Assembly (NCBI RefSeq): GCF_014204915.1
Contig: NZ_JACHMH010000001.1
Location: forward strand, 1,736,001-1,800,000
DNA length: 64,000 bases
Direction of reading: 5' to 3'
Origin: Crossiella cryophila
Lineage (GTDB): Bacteria > Actinomycetota > Actinomycetes > Mycobacteriales > Pseudonocardiaceae
The position numbers and the translations under genes are program-made. The notes below the pieces were generated by a model that searched no databases, was not told the origin of the DNA, and was given only the letters and a program-made list of their open reading frames with translations. This document shows, piece after piece, positions 18,693-27,130 of the stretch. The stretch's first letter is position 1. The number at the start of each line of letters is the position of its first letter.

Positions 18693-19346
18693 ATGCCGGA
18701 CGCCAACATCACACTCCCGGCGATGAGAGTGTCGTACGAGGCAGGAGCCTTGGACGAGACCTCGCTCGCCGGTACCTGGCACGAGCAGCTCCAGTTGTGG
18801 CTGAACGACGCGGTAGGCGCGGGACTGCCCGAACCGAACGCGATGATCCTGGCGACATCGGACACCGAGGGCCGACCGTCCTCACGCACCGTGTTGACCA
18901 AGGGACTTGATGCACGCGGATTGGTGTTCTTCACCAACTACACCTCCACGAAGAGTCACGACTTGCTGGCCACCCGGTTTGCCTCCGCGACTTTTCCCTG
19001 GTTCGCGATGCAGCGGCAGGCCACGGTGCGCGGCGCGGTGGAGAAGGTGAACGCCGCGGAGACCGCCGAGTACTGGAACTCCCGGCCACGCGGTTCCCAG
19101 CTCGGCGCGTGGGCCTCCCCGCAGTCGCGGGTGATCAACGACCGGCACGTACTGGAGTCGGCGCTGAACATGGCCAAGCGCCGCTTCGCCGAGTCCGAGC
19201 GGATCCCGGTGCCCCCGCACTGGGGTGGCTGGCGGATCCGGCCGGAGATGGTCGAGTTCTGGCAGGGCCGCCCGGACCGGATGCACGACCGGCTGCGCTT
19301 CCGGGCCAGCCGGGACGGCTGGCAGGTGGAACGCCTGGCGCCGTGA
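18693..19346 (+). CDS. pdxH: Pyridoxamine 5'-phosphate oxidase
   Basis: A 217-residue FMN enzyme that oxidises pyridoxine or pyridoxamine phosphate to PLP. Family landmarks are PNAMILATSDTEGRPSSRTVLTKGLD, FFTNYTSTKSHDL, ERI-PVPPHWGGWRIRPEMVEFWQGRPDRMHDR and the closing W-x-ERLAP. The ATG at 18693 is preceded by GGGGAGGAG six bases upstream. It is divergent from citA. Its product is the cofactor of SerC, encoded nearby, although the genes are on opposite strands. Confidence 0.93.
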   Translation: MPDANITLPAMRVSYEAGALDETSLAGTWHEQLQLWLNDAVGAGLPEPNAMILATSDTEGRPSSRTVLTKGLDARGLVFFTNYTSTKSHDLLATRFASATFPWFAMQRQATVRGAVEKVNAAETAEYWNSRPRGSQLGAWASPQSRVINDRHVLESALNMAKRRFAESERIPVPPHWGGWRIRPEMVEFWQGRPDRMHDRLRFRASRDGWQVERLAP

Positions 19347-19379
19347 GCGCCGTGTCCACCTGCTGACAAACGCATTCCC

Positions 19380-19403
19380 TTAGCCAAGCTAACGGCCTAA
19401 CAT
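19380..19403 (+). promoter_or_regulatory. Inverted repeat and -10 box before the MFS gene
   Basis: TTAGCCAAGCTAA (19380-19392) is an inverted repeat (TTAGC, three bases, GCTAA). TAACAT (19398-19403) is a good TANNNT box seven bases before the GTG at 19411, with no ribosome-binding site, so the transcript is probably leaderless. The inverted repeat overlaps the promoter and loosely resembles a degenerate iron box (about half of the consensus), so a regulator site is likely but its identity is open. Confidence 0.45.
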
Positions 19404-19410
19404 CCGATGG

Positions 19411-20772
19411 GTGACTGGGGACCCCGACGCCGTGCGCGTCGACACTGACAAGCCCCCCAGTCCTGGCCTCCGGGCCAGGCTGGGGCGCGTCCTGCTGGAC
19501 ACCAGACCGCTGAAGCACACCGCGTACCGGCGGTTGTGGCTGTCCAGCACGATCACCGTGATCGGCTCCCAGCTCACCACCGTCGCCGTGCCCAAGCAGC
19601 TGTACGACCTGACCGGCTCGTCCGCCTATGTCGGACTGGCCGGTCTTTTCGGTGTGGTGCCACTGATCATCTTCGGCATCTGGGGCGGCGCCGTCGCGGA
19701 CACCGTGGACCGGCGGAAACTGTTGCTGGTCACCAACACCGGCGTGGCGATCACCTCGGTGCTGCTGTGGGTGCAGGCGATCACCGGCATCGGCTCGGTG
19801 TGGGCGGTGCTCGGGCTGTTCGCGGTGCAGCAGGCGTTCTTCGCGATGAACATGCCCGCGCGCAGTGCCGCCATCGCCCGGCTGGTGCCGCTGGACCAGC
19901 TGCCCGCCGCGCAGGCGCTGGGCTCCACCGTGTTCATGTTCGCCGCGGTGTTCGGGCCGCTGGCCGCCGGCTCGCTGATCGCGGTGCTCGGACTGTCCAC
20001 TTTGTACCTGATCGACGCGATCGCGTTGTGCGCCACGCTCTGGGCGGTCTGGAAGCTGCCGCCGATGCCGCCGCTGAACGGTCCGGCGCGCCGGGCCGGC
20101 CTTGGCGATGTGCTCGACGGTTTCCGCAACCTGATCGGCCAGAAGGTGCTGCTGGCCTCCTTCCTGCTCGACATCATCGCCATGGTCGCGGGCATGCCGA
20201 GGGCGCTGTACCCGGAGATGGCGGTGCGCACCTTTGGCGATCCCGAGGGCGGCGGTTTCGCGCTGGGCTGGCTGTACGCGGCGATGCCGCTGGGCGCCGG
20301 GCTGTTCGGCCTGTTCTCCGGCTGGAGTTCGCGGGTCTCCCGGCACGGTGTGGCGCTGACCTTCGCGATCATCGGCTGGGGGCTGGCCATCATCGGGCTC
20401 GGCCTGGCCACCGAGCTGTGGGTGGCGGTGCTGTTCCTGGCGCTTGGTGGCGCGGCCGACGTGGTCAGCATGATCTTCCGCGGCGCGATGCTGCAGCAGG
20501 CGGTCACCGACGACATGCGTGGCCGGACCCAGGGCGTGTTCACCGTGGTGGTGGCCGGCGGACCGCGGTTCGCCGACCTGGCGCACGGCACCGCCGGCGC
20601 GGCCTTCGGCACCGCGATCGCGGTCTCCGGCGGCGGGGTGCTGGTGATCGTGCTGACGGTGATCGCGGTGCTGTGCATCCCGGTGATCTGGCGCTACCGG
20701 GCGCCGACCGTTGATCAGCCCAATGTGGACAGTGTGGTGGCCAAGGAGAAGCCAAGCAGCAACGGCCAGTAG
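19411..20772 (+). CDS. MFS exporter, EntS-like
   Basis: A 453-residue transporter with about twelve membrane helices. The N-terminus (TAYRRLWLSSTITVIGSQLT then VPKQLYDLTGSSAYVGL) and the loop GGAVADTVDRRKLLLVTN are typical of the MFS_3/EntS group, whose founding member exports enterobactin. A siderophore or small-metabolite exporter is the best guess. The hydrophilic tail after about residue 425 overlaps, on the opposite strand, the last 58 bp of the next gene. The GTG start fits a leaderless promoter at 19398. Confidence 0.8.
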   Translation: MTGDPDAVRVDTDKPPSPGLRARLGRVLLDTRPLKHTAYRRLWLSSTITVIGSQLTTVAVPKQLYDLTGSSAYVGLAGLFGVVPLIIFGIWGGAVADTVDRRKLLLVTNTGVAITSVLLWVQAITGIGSVWAVLGLFAVQQAFFAMNMPARSAAIARLVPLDQLPAAQALGSTVFMFAAVFGPLAAGSLIAVLGLSTLYLIDAIALCATLWAVWKLPPMPPLNGPARRAGLGDVLDGFRNLIGQKVLLASFLLDIIAMVAGMPRALYPEMAVRTFGDPEGGGFALGWLYAAMPLGAGLFGLFSGWSSRVSRHGVALTFAIIGWGLAIIGLGLATELWVAVLFLALGGAADVVSMIFRGAMLQQAVTDDMRGRTQGVFTVVVAGGPRFADLAHGTAGAAFGTAIAVSGGGVLVIVLTVIAVLCIPVIWRYRAPTVDQPNVDSVVAKEKPSSNGQ

Positions 20773-22010
20773 AGCAGCCGGGGCGCCAGGTTGTCCCGCC
20801 AGCGGATCAGTGCGATCGGGGTGCGCGCGGTGACCAGCAACGCGTTGATCGCGCTGATCAGCACCACCAGGTAGAGCCCGAAGGAAAAATATTCCAGGTA
20901 CACGATGCCGGGTGCGGCGGTGGCCTCCCGGATCGCGTTCTGCCGCACCGCGACCACCAGCACCATGCTCACCGCGAAGCTGATCACGCCGAAGCTGGTG
21001 AACCCGACGAAGGTGCGCCGCAGCTCATCGCCGTTGGTGGTGATGAACAACGCGGCGAAGACCAGCACCGCGATGAACCCGATCGGCACCAGCGTCTCGA
21101 ACAGCGGCCCGTGGAACTGGCGGTTGACCAGCAGGTTGAAGTACAGCTCCGGGAACGGCGGCCGGTCGGTGTAGCGGCCGAGGCCGAAGTTGGTGGTGTA
21201 GCTGTGCTTGGAGAAGCTGAACGCGGTGGACTGCGGCTGCCAGCGCGCGGTGACGAACTGCGGGTCGAGGCCGTGCATGCGCTCGGGGTGCCAGGGCTGC
21301 GGGTAGGCGCGGAAGTCCGGCACCAGCAGCACGCCCCGGTTGAAGTCCGGGTGCCACATCCGGATCCACACGTCCTGGCGGTCCAGCGGGTAGCGGGAGT
21401 AGTCGAACTTCTGCACGAACGCGGTCTTGAAGTACCAGCCGATCACCTCGGCGTCGCCGTCCCGGTGCCGGTATGCCTGCTTGGTCGGGTAGGAGTCATC
21501 GGCCTCCGGCAGCACCACGCCGCGGGTCAGCCCCGGCGGCAGGCTGTCCGGGTAGCGCTGCCAGACGTACCCGCTGACCTGCACCTCGTTGCTGGCGGCG
21601 AACCGGATCGACTCCAGGTAGACCCCGGTGGGGATCTGTGCGGTGGTGTTGCCCGGCGGCAGCTCGCCTGCCAGGTAGGCCGTGGTCTCCTCGGTGGAGC
21701 GGACCACCTGGCCGATCACCACGTGCTTGTCCTCCTCGTGCACCTGGTCCCACACCACGATCAGCCCGGCCAGGCAGAACAGGCTGAAGGAGGCCGAGCA
21801 CACCCAGTACCGCCAGGCCTGCCGCCCGAACGGCCGGACCAGCAGCACCACCACCCCGGTCAGGCAGAGCAGCGCGGTGAGCACCCTCGGCGCCAGTTCG
21901 TGGCCGGGATCGAACACCGAGAGCAGCACGAACGCGGTCGCGCTGAGCACGCACAGCCCGGCGACGGCCCAGTCCACCCGGCGGTAGCGCTCTTGCCCCA
22001 TGCGGGCCAC
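20715..22010 (-). CDS. Membrane protein resembling a pentameric ligand-gated channel
   Basis: A 431-residue protein that I do not recognise as a named family. It has three N-terminal membrane helices (about 14-34, 42-59, 67-87), an extracellular region of about 200 residues, then four helices (303-324, 335-355, 367-393, 411-429). The extracellular part contains YPLDRQDVWIRMW (207-219), which resembles the (F/Y)PxDxQ loop of Cys-loop-type channels. The passage LYFNLLVNRQFHGPLFETLVP entering the first of the four helices resembles the pre-M1/M1 of bacterial channels such as GLIC, including the M1 proline. The three extra N-terminal helices are unusual. The assignment is by my own comparison and needs a profile or structure search. 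The 3' end overlaps the MFS gene by 58 bp. Confidence 0.5.
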   Translation of the reverse strand: MARMGQERYRRVDWAVAGLCVLSATAFVLLSVFDPGHELAPRVLTALLCLTGVVVLLVRPFGRQAWRYWVCSASFSLFCLAGLIVVWDQVHEEDKHVVIGQVVRSTEETTAYLAGELPPGNTTAQIPTGVYLESIRFAASNEVQVSGYVWQRYPDSLPPGLTRGVVLPEADDSYPTKQAYRHRDGDAEVIGWYFKTAFVQKFDYSRYPLDRQDVWIRMWHPDFNRGVLLVPDFRAYPQPWHPERMHGLDPQFVTARWQPQSTAFSFSKHSYTTNFGLGRYTDRPPFPELYFNLLVNRQFHGPLFETLVPIGFIAVLVFAALFITTNGDELRRTFVGFTSFGVISFAVSMVLVVAVRQNAIREATAAPGIVYLEYFSFGLYLVVLISAINALLVTARTPIALIRWRDNLAPRLLYWPLLLGFSLATTLSTLG

Positions 22011-22054
22011 AGTGGCGCGATCACCCGGTCCGCGCCCAGTGGGCCAGGCCAGGT

Positions 22055-22957
22055 TCAGCCGGTCGGGGAAGCCAGTGCCCGCGCCAGGATGTCGGTGAGC
22101 AGCGCGGCGCAGCGGCCGTCGGGGTCCAGGTCAGGGTCGTAGATGCCCAGGTCCAGGCCGAGGCAGCCCGGCGCGTGCAGCAGTCCGGCGAGCAGTTCGG
22201 TCAGCTCCCGCGCGGTCAGCCCGGCCGGGTTGGGCGAGTCCACCGCGGGCATCAGGCTCGCGTCCAGGGTGTCCACGTCCAGGTGGATCCAGAACCCGTC
22301 CAGCCCGGCGAAGCGGTCACTGGTCCAGGCCGCCACCTCGGTCGCGCCCAGTGCCCTGATGTCCTTGGCGGTACGCACCCCGATGTCCGTTGTGGACAGT
22401 TCAGTGACATCGGACTCGTCCTCCGGGCCCATGCCCAGCAGCACCGCGTCCGCGTCGGCCACCAGTGGGCGCAGTCCGTCCAGATCGGTCAGGTCGGCCT
22501 GCCCGCGACCGGTGACCAGGGCCAGCGCCTCACCGCCTGCCGCGCCGACCCGGTCGGAGTTGCCGGGGTGCCGGAAGTCCGAGTGACCGTCCACATAGGC
22601 CAGTCCGAACCGGCCGGATCGCCTTCGCAGCGCCAGCATCGGGCCGAGCGCGATCGAGCACTCGCCGCCGAGCAGCAGCGCCAGCTCACCCCGTTCGTGG
22701 ATGGCGTCGACCCGGTCGGCCAGCTTGCGCGCGTAGTCACCGATCTGCCGCGCGTGGAAGACCCCGTCGCCTTCCCGCCAGTCGCCCCGGTCGTAGCGCG
22801 GGGCCACCAGGCAACCGGCGTCCCTGGCGTTGATCCTGCTCAGCAGGCCCGCGTCGCGCAGGGCGCCGGGCGCCTTCGCGCAGCCGGGCACCGCACCCGG
22901 CGCGGGCGGGCGCAGGCCCAGGTTGGACGGCGCGTCCAGCACCGCGATGGTCCGCAT
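22055..22957 (-). CDS. Arginase/agmatinase superfamily hydrolase
   Basis: A 300-residue binuclear-manganese enzyme. Metal ligands are visible in LLGGECSIALG, AYVDGHSDFRHPGN (D-x-H-x-D) and WIHLDVDTLDASLMPAVDSPNPAGLT (D-x-D). The family hydrolyses arginine, agmatine, formimidoylglutamate or related guanidino compounds; the SPNPAGL pattern is closer to arginase than to classical agmatinase, but the substrate is not determined by sequence alone. It is a single gene downstream of the ABC pair's divergent promoter. Confidence 0.85.
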   Translation of the reverse strand: MRTIAVLDAPSNLGLRPPAPGAVPGCAKAPGALRDAGLLSRINARDAGCLVAPRYDRGDWREGDGVFHARQIGDYARKLADRVDAIHERGELALLLGGECSIALGPMLALRRRSGRFGLAYVDGHSDFRHPGNSDRVGAAGGEALALVTGRGQADLTDLDGLRPLVADADAVLLGMGPEDESDVTELSTTDIGVRTAKDIRALGATEVAAWTSDRFAGLDGFWIHLDVDTLDASLMPAVDSPNPAGLTARELTELLAGLLHAPGCLGLDLGIYDPDLDPDGRCAALLTDILARALASPTG

Positions 22958-23014
22958 AGGACCTACTCATACCCGACACGGTGGAATCAGCCCACCGAGT
23001 TGTGCCGGGGCGGC

Positions 23015-23020
23015 TACGGT
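23015..23020 (+). promoter_or_regulatory. Possible -10 box for a leaderless transcript
   Basis: TACGGT lies exactly six bases before the GTG at 23027 and there is no ribosome-binding site, consistent with a leaderless ABC-transporter mRNA. Confidence 0.45.
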
Positions 23021-23026
23021 GGGCCG

Positions 23027-23905
23027 GTGCTCACTGCGTGGGGCCTGACCAAGGCCTATGAGGGACGTACGGTTGTCGATCAGGTGAGTTTCGAACTCCA
23101 GCCCGGCACCGTGACGGCCTTCCTGGGGCCCAACGGGGCGGGCAAGTCGACCACCCTGCGGATGGTCACCGGACTCACCGTGCCCAACGCCGGCCGGGCC
23201 ATGGTCGCCGGCCGCCCGTTCACCGCCTGGCCCAACCCCTCGCACGTGGCCGGGGTGCTGCTGGACGCCGCCGCGGTGCACCCTGGCCGCAGTGGCCGTG
23301 GGCACCTGCGGATGGCCGCCACCCTGGCCGGGGTGCCTGCCCGGCGCGCGGACGAGGTCCTGGAGACGGTGGGCCTGGCCGACGCGGCCACCCGCAAGAT
23401 CGGCAAGTACAGCCTGGGCATGCGCCAGCGACTGGGCATCGCGCACGCGCTGCTCACCGACCCGCCGCTGCTGGTGCTGGACGAGCCGATCAACGGCCTG
23501 GACCCCGAGGGCATCCGTTCGGTGCGCAACCTGCTGCGCGGGCACGCGTCCAGGGGTGGCACGGTGCTGCTGTCCAGCCACGTCCTGTCCGAAGTGGACC
23601 AGACCGCGGACCGGGTGCTGGTGATCGGCAACGGCCGCATCGTGGCCGACGGCCCACTGTCCACATTGACCACCTCCTCGCGTTCGCTGGTGCGCGCCAG
23701 GGACATGAACAAGCTCGCGGAGACCCTGCAACGGGCCGGGATCGCGATCCAGCCCGCGCCGGACGGCCTGATGGCCGCGCACGCCTCGGTCGAGCAGGTC
23801 TCCGACATCACCTTCGCCGCGGGCATCCCGTTGCTGGGCCTGCGCGAGGAACAGATGAACCTGGAGGACCTGTTCTTCCGGCTCACCGGGGGAGGACCGG
23901 CATGA
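23027..23905 (+). CDS. ABC transporter ATP-binding protein (drug/peptide exporter type)
   Basis: A 292-residue ATPase with Walker A GPNGAGKST near residue 33, a non-canonical signature YSLGMRQRLGIA, Walker B LLVLDEPINGLDPEGI and an H-loop LSSHVLSEV. The LDPxGI and YSLGM features are those of CcmA/BcrA-type exporters, which work with ABC-2 permeases like the one encoded next (ATGA overlap at 23902). The C-terminal 90 residues form the usual accessory domain. The GTG at 23027 gives the proper N-terminus; the frame stays open far upstream without homology. Confidence 0.9.
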   Translation: MLTAWGLTKAYEGRTVVDQVSFELQPGTVTAFLGPNGAGKSTTLRMVTGLTVPNAGRAMVAGRPFTAWPNPSHVAGVLLDAAAVHPGRSGRGHLRMAATLAGVPARRADEVLETVGLADAATRKIGKYSLGMRQRLGIAHALLTDPPLLVLDEPINGLDPEGIRSVRNLLRGHASRGGTVLLSSHVLSEVDQTADRVLVIGNGRIVADGPLSTLTTSSRSLVRARDMNKLAETLQRAGIAIQPAPDGLMAAHASVEQVSDITFAAGIPLLGLREEQMNLEDLFFRLTGGGPA

Positions 23906-24957
23906 CCCACGGCTACCCAGGCGGCCAGCCCACACCGGGCTACCCGCCCCAGCCAACCGGACCCCAGCCCACCGGCCCGCAGCCGATGCCCGGCGGCTAC
24001 CCGGGCCAGCCGATGCCCGGCGGTCCGCAGGGCTATCCCGGCCAGCAGCCCGGCTTCCCGCCCGGCCCGCCCACCGGCGGCCAGCCCGCGGTCCACCCAG
24101 GTCAGCACCCCGGCCTGCCCGGCCCGCCCACCGGCCAGCAGCCCGCCATGCCACCCGGTCAGCTGCCCGGCCAGCCGGTCCAGGGCCACTCCGGCCCGCT
24201 CTCCAACGGACCGTGGGCCGAGCGCGCGGCCAAGTCGGCGAGCTTCCTGCGCCTGGTACTGGTGGAGTTCCGCAAGCTGGTCGGCACCCGCTCGGACAAG
24301 ATCGTGCTGGCCTTCGCGCCGCTGTTCCTCATCGGCGTGCTGTGCCTGATCATCCTGCCGCAGTTCTACCTGCGCTCGGCCTCCGACCAGATCCTGCCCA
24401 ACCTGCTCGGCGTGCAGCTCGGCCAGCTGCTGCTGTTCGTCGCGGTGATCAAACTGGTCGCCGGGGAATGGCAGTACAAGAGCGTGCAGCCGACGCTGCT
24501 GGTGCAGCCCTCCCGGCTGCGCTACATGCTCGCCCAGCTCTCGGTGCTGGTCGGGGTGTGGCTGGCGGGCACCCTGGTGACCTTCATCGCCGGTCCGCTG
24601 CTGGTGAAGACCCGCGCCGCGATGAACGTGCAGTCCTACTGGCTGGGCATGCGGCCCGGCTGGACGCTCGGCGTGATCGGGCTGGCCACCGCGCTGGTGC
24701 TGCTGTCCGCGATGGTGATCGCCACCCTGATCCCGAACACCGCGGCCGCGGTCACCGTGTTCTTCGTGGCGGTGCCGCTGCTGACCTTCGCCAGGGCCGG
24801 GCTGCCCGAGATCATCGGCCTGATCTACCCGCTGGAGGCCGCCTACGCGATGGCCGGACTCGGTGCGGGCGTGGCGCAGACCATTGTCTCGGTGATCGTC
24901 TGGCTCGGCCTGCTGGTGCTCGGCGGACTGGTGGTCAGCAGGCGCGACGCCGGCTGA
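23902..24957 (+). CDS. ABC-2 type permease with Pro/Gly/Gln-rich N-terminus
   Basis: A 351-residue permease. Residues 1 to about 105 are a low-complexity tail of repeated PGQ, GYPG and QPTGPQP units, predicted disordered and cytoplasmic. Then come the amphipathic LVLVEFRKLVGTRSDK segment and six membrane helices typical of ABC-2 exporters. It pairs with the overlapping ATPase gene. Similar Gly/Pro/Gln-rich extensions occur on actinobacterial membrane proteins; here it may recruit partners. The substrate is unknown. Confidence 0.85.
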   Translation: MTHGYPGGQPTPGYPPQPTGPQPTGPQPMPGGYPGQPMPGGPQGYPGQQPGFPPGPPTGGQPAVHPGQHPGLPGPPTGQQPAMPPGQLPGQPVQGHSGPLSNGPWAERAAKSASFLRLVLVEFRKLVGTRSDKIVLAFAPLFLIGVLCLIILPQFYLRSASDQILPNLLGVQLGQLLLFVAVIKLVAGEWQYKSVQPTLLVQPSRLRYMLAQLSVLVGVWLAGTLVTFIAGPLLVKTRAAMNVQSYWLGMRPGWTLGVIGLATALVLLSAMVIATLIPNTAAAVTVFFVAVPLLTFARAGLPEIIGLIYPLEAAYAMAGLGAGVAQTIVSVIVWLGLLVLGGLVVSRRDAG

Positions 24958-24960
24958 GCC

Positions 24961-25605
24961 TCAGCTCTTGCGGCTGCCGCCATCGGGATCGATGGCGGCC
25001 AGCACCTTGGTGGCGAACTCGCGGGCGCGCGGGCAGAGCCGGTCCCGGCTGGTGACCGGGTCGAACTTCTCATCCAGCTTGCGCTGCACCTCGGCGTCCT
25101 TGTCCGGGACGTAGATGGTGACCTTGAACGGGGTGGACGAGCCGGTGTCCACCACCAGGTCGCAGCTGGCGTTGTCATAGCCAAGGGTCTGCACCGCGTA
25201 GTAGCGCTCGGCCAGGATCAGCCGCTCGAAGTACCGGCCGGTGGCGTCGTCGCCGGTCCACACGTCGGAGAAGAACTTCTCCTCGGACTTGCGGTCGCTC
25301 TGCTTGTACTGGGCGATGGAGTACTCGCCCCACTCCTCCTTGCCGATGCAGGCGGAGTTGCCGAAGCCGGTCCTGGGCGCGGTGGTCAGCCCGAGCAGGG
25401 TGGTGATGTTCTGCGGCAGCGTCTTGCAGGTGTTGTCGAAGACCGGCGGGCGGCTCTTCCGGAAGTCCAGGTTGTCGTAGGCGATCGCGTCCCGCTCCAG
25501 CGCGGGCGCTGGCGAGCCCACCGCCGGCTCCGGCGGCGAGGTGCAGGCCGAGGCCACCGCGAGGGTGGCCAGCGTGGCGGAGACCAGGACTGCGCGCTTG
25601 CCCAT
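24961..25605 (-). CDS. DUF3558-like lipoprotein
   Basis: A 214-residue lipoprotein: signal MGKRAVLVSATLATLAVASAC with the lipidated cysteine at residue 21, then an acidic/Pro spacer and a globular domain with four cysteines (FDNTCKTLPQ, NSACIGKEEW, NASCDLVVD, RDRLCPRAREFATKVLAAI). The cysteine spacing and the closing helix are like DUF3558 proteins, which are abundant and uncharacterised in Pseudonocardiales. It ends three bases from the convergent ABC permease and is divergent from the amino-acid permease gene. Confidence 0.7.
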   Translation of the reverse strand: MGKRAVLVSATLATLAVASACTSPPEPAVGSPAPALERDAIAYDNLDFRKSRPPVFDNTCKTLPQNITTLLGLTTAPRTGFGNSACIGKEEWGEYSIAQYKQSDRKSEEKFFSDVWTGDDATGRYFERLILAERYYAVQTLGYDNASCDLVVDTGSSTPFKVTIYVPDKDAEVQRKLDEKFDPVTSRDRLCPRAREFATKVLAAIDPDGGSRKS

Positions 25606-25716
25606 GTCCGGTAGTTCAGCACATTCGGCCCAGCAGGGTGACGATTTGGTGTACCTAGTTCGAAACACGGTCGGGTGGCTCCCGGCACTCGCTGTGACCA
25701 GGCACACTTTTTGCTT

Positions 25717-27108
25717 ATGGCGAGCGAAGCGAAAGCCCAGGGGGCTCCCGACACGAACGCCGGTCAGCCCGAGCTGAAGCGGGCCATCGGGTCGAAGCTG
25801 CTGCTGTTCTTCGTGATCGGCGACATCCTCGGCACCGGTGTGTACGCGCTGACCGGGACGGTGGCAGGCAAGGTCGGCGGGGCGCTGTGGGTGCCCTTCC
25901 TGCTGGCCTTCGTGGTGGCCTTCCTGACCGCGTTCAGTTACCTGGAACTGGTCGGCAAGTACCCGAAGGCCGCGGGCGCCGCGCTGTACACCAACCGCGC
26001 GTTCCGGATGCCGTTCCTGACCTTCATGGTGGCCTTCGCGGTGATGTGCTCCGGCATCACCTCGGCCTCCTCGGCGGCGGTGGCCTTCGGCGGCACCTAC
26101 CTCAAGGCGTTCGTGGAGACCCCGGGCCCGTGGGTGGCCATCGGGTTCCTCGCGCTGCTCGCCTTCATCAACTTCCGCGGCGTCGGCGAGTCGGTCAAGG
26201 CCAACGTGGCGCTGACCATCGTCGAGCTGGGCGGCCTGCTGATCGTGATCGGCATCGGCGTCTACGCGGTGTCCAACGGCATGGGCGAGCCGTCCCGGCT
26301 GCTCGAGTTCAACACCGCCGACCAGAGCACGCTGATCGCGATCACCTCGGCCACCTCGCTGGCCTTCTTCGCCATGGTCGGGTTCGAGGACTCGGTGAAC
26401 ATGGCCGAGGAGTGCAAGGACCCGGTGCGGATCTTCCCGCGCTCGATGCTGATGGGCATGGGCATCGCGGGCTCGGTCTACCTGCTGGTCGCGATCACCT
26501 CCTCGCTGCTGGTGCCGGCCGGTGACCTGGCCGCGGCCAAGAGCAGCGCACTGCTGAAGGTGGTCCAGATCGGCGCCCCGGCCTTCCCGCTGGCGCTGTT
26601 CGCCTTCATCGGCATGTTCGCGGTGGCCAACTCGGCGCTGATCAACATGCTGATGGCCAGCAGGCTCGTCTACGGCATGGCCAACGAGCGGATCATCCCG
26701 CTGCCCTTCGGCAAGGTGCACCAGACCCGGCGCACCCCGTGGATCGCGATCCTGTTCACCAGCATCATCGCGGTGATCCTGGTGTCCACCCTGGACATCA
26801 GCATCCTGGGCGGCACCACCGCGTTGCTGCTGCTGATCGTGTTCACCGTGGTCAACATCGCCTGCCTGGTGCTGCGCAAGGAGAAGGCGGCGCACAAGCA
26901 CTTCAGGGCGCCCACCGTCGTGCCCATCCTGGGTGCGGTGACCTGCGCCTACCTGGCGCTGCCGTTCTCCGGGCGACCGTGGGACGACTACAAGCTGGCC
27001 GGCATCCTGCTCGGTATCGGCCTGTTGCTGTGGTTCGTCAACTGGTTCTTCGTCCGCCGGACCAACGGCAAGATCGAGTTCGACGCCGCCAACCTCGGCA
27101 AGAACTAG
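25717..27108 (+). CDS. APC-family amino-acid permease
   Basis: A 463-residue transporter with about twelve membrane helices. The N-terminal LLLFFVIGDILGTGVYALTG is the APC-superfamily substrate-binding helix 1 with the GTG turn; FFAMVGFEDSVNMAEECKDPVRIFPRSM is the conserved helix-6/loop region of amino-acid permeases. It probably imports an amino acid or polyamine. The ATG at 25717 has no strong ribosome-binding site. It stands alone between a divergent lipoprotein gene and the aldose epimerase gene 22 bp downstream. Confidence 0.88.
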   Translation: MASEAKAQGAPDTNAGQPELKRAIGSKLLLFFVIGDILGTGVYALTGTVAGKVGGALWVPFLLAFVVAFLTAFSYLELVGKYPKAAGAALYTNRAFRMPFLTFMVAFAVMCSGITSASSAAVAFGGTYLKAFVETPGPWVAIGFLALLAFINFRGVGESVKANVALTIVELGGLLIVIGIGVYAVSNGMGEPSRLLEFNTADQSTLIAITSATSLAFFAMVGFEDSVNMAEECKDPVRIFPRSMLMGMGIAGSVYLLVAITSSLLVPAGDLAAAKSSALLKVVQIGAPAFPLALFAFIGMFAVANSALINMLMASRLVYGMANERIIPLPFGKVHQTRRTPWIAILFTSIIAVILVSTLDISILGGTTALLLLIVFTVVNIACLVLRKEKAAHKHFRAPTVVPILGAVTCAYLALPFSGRPWDDYKLAGILLGIGLLLWFVNWFFVRRTNGKIEFDAANLGKN

Positions 27109-27130
27109 GCAGCGTGTTTGACTGCTCGCC

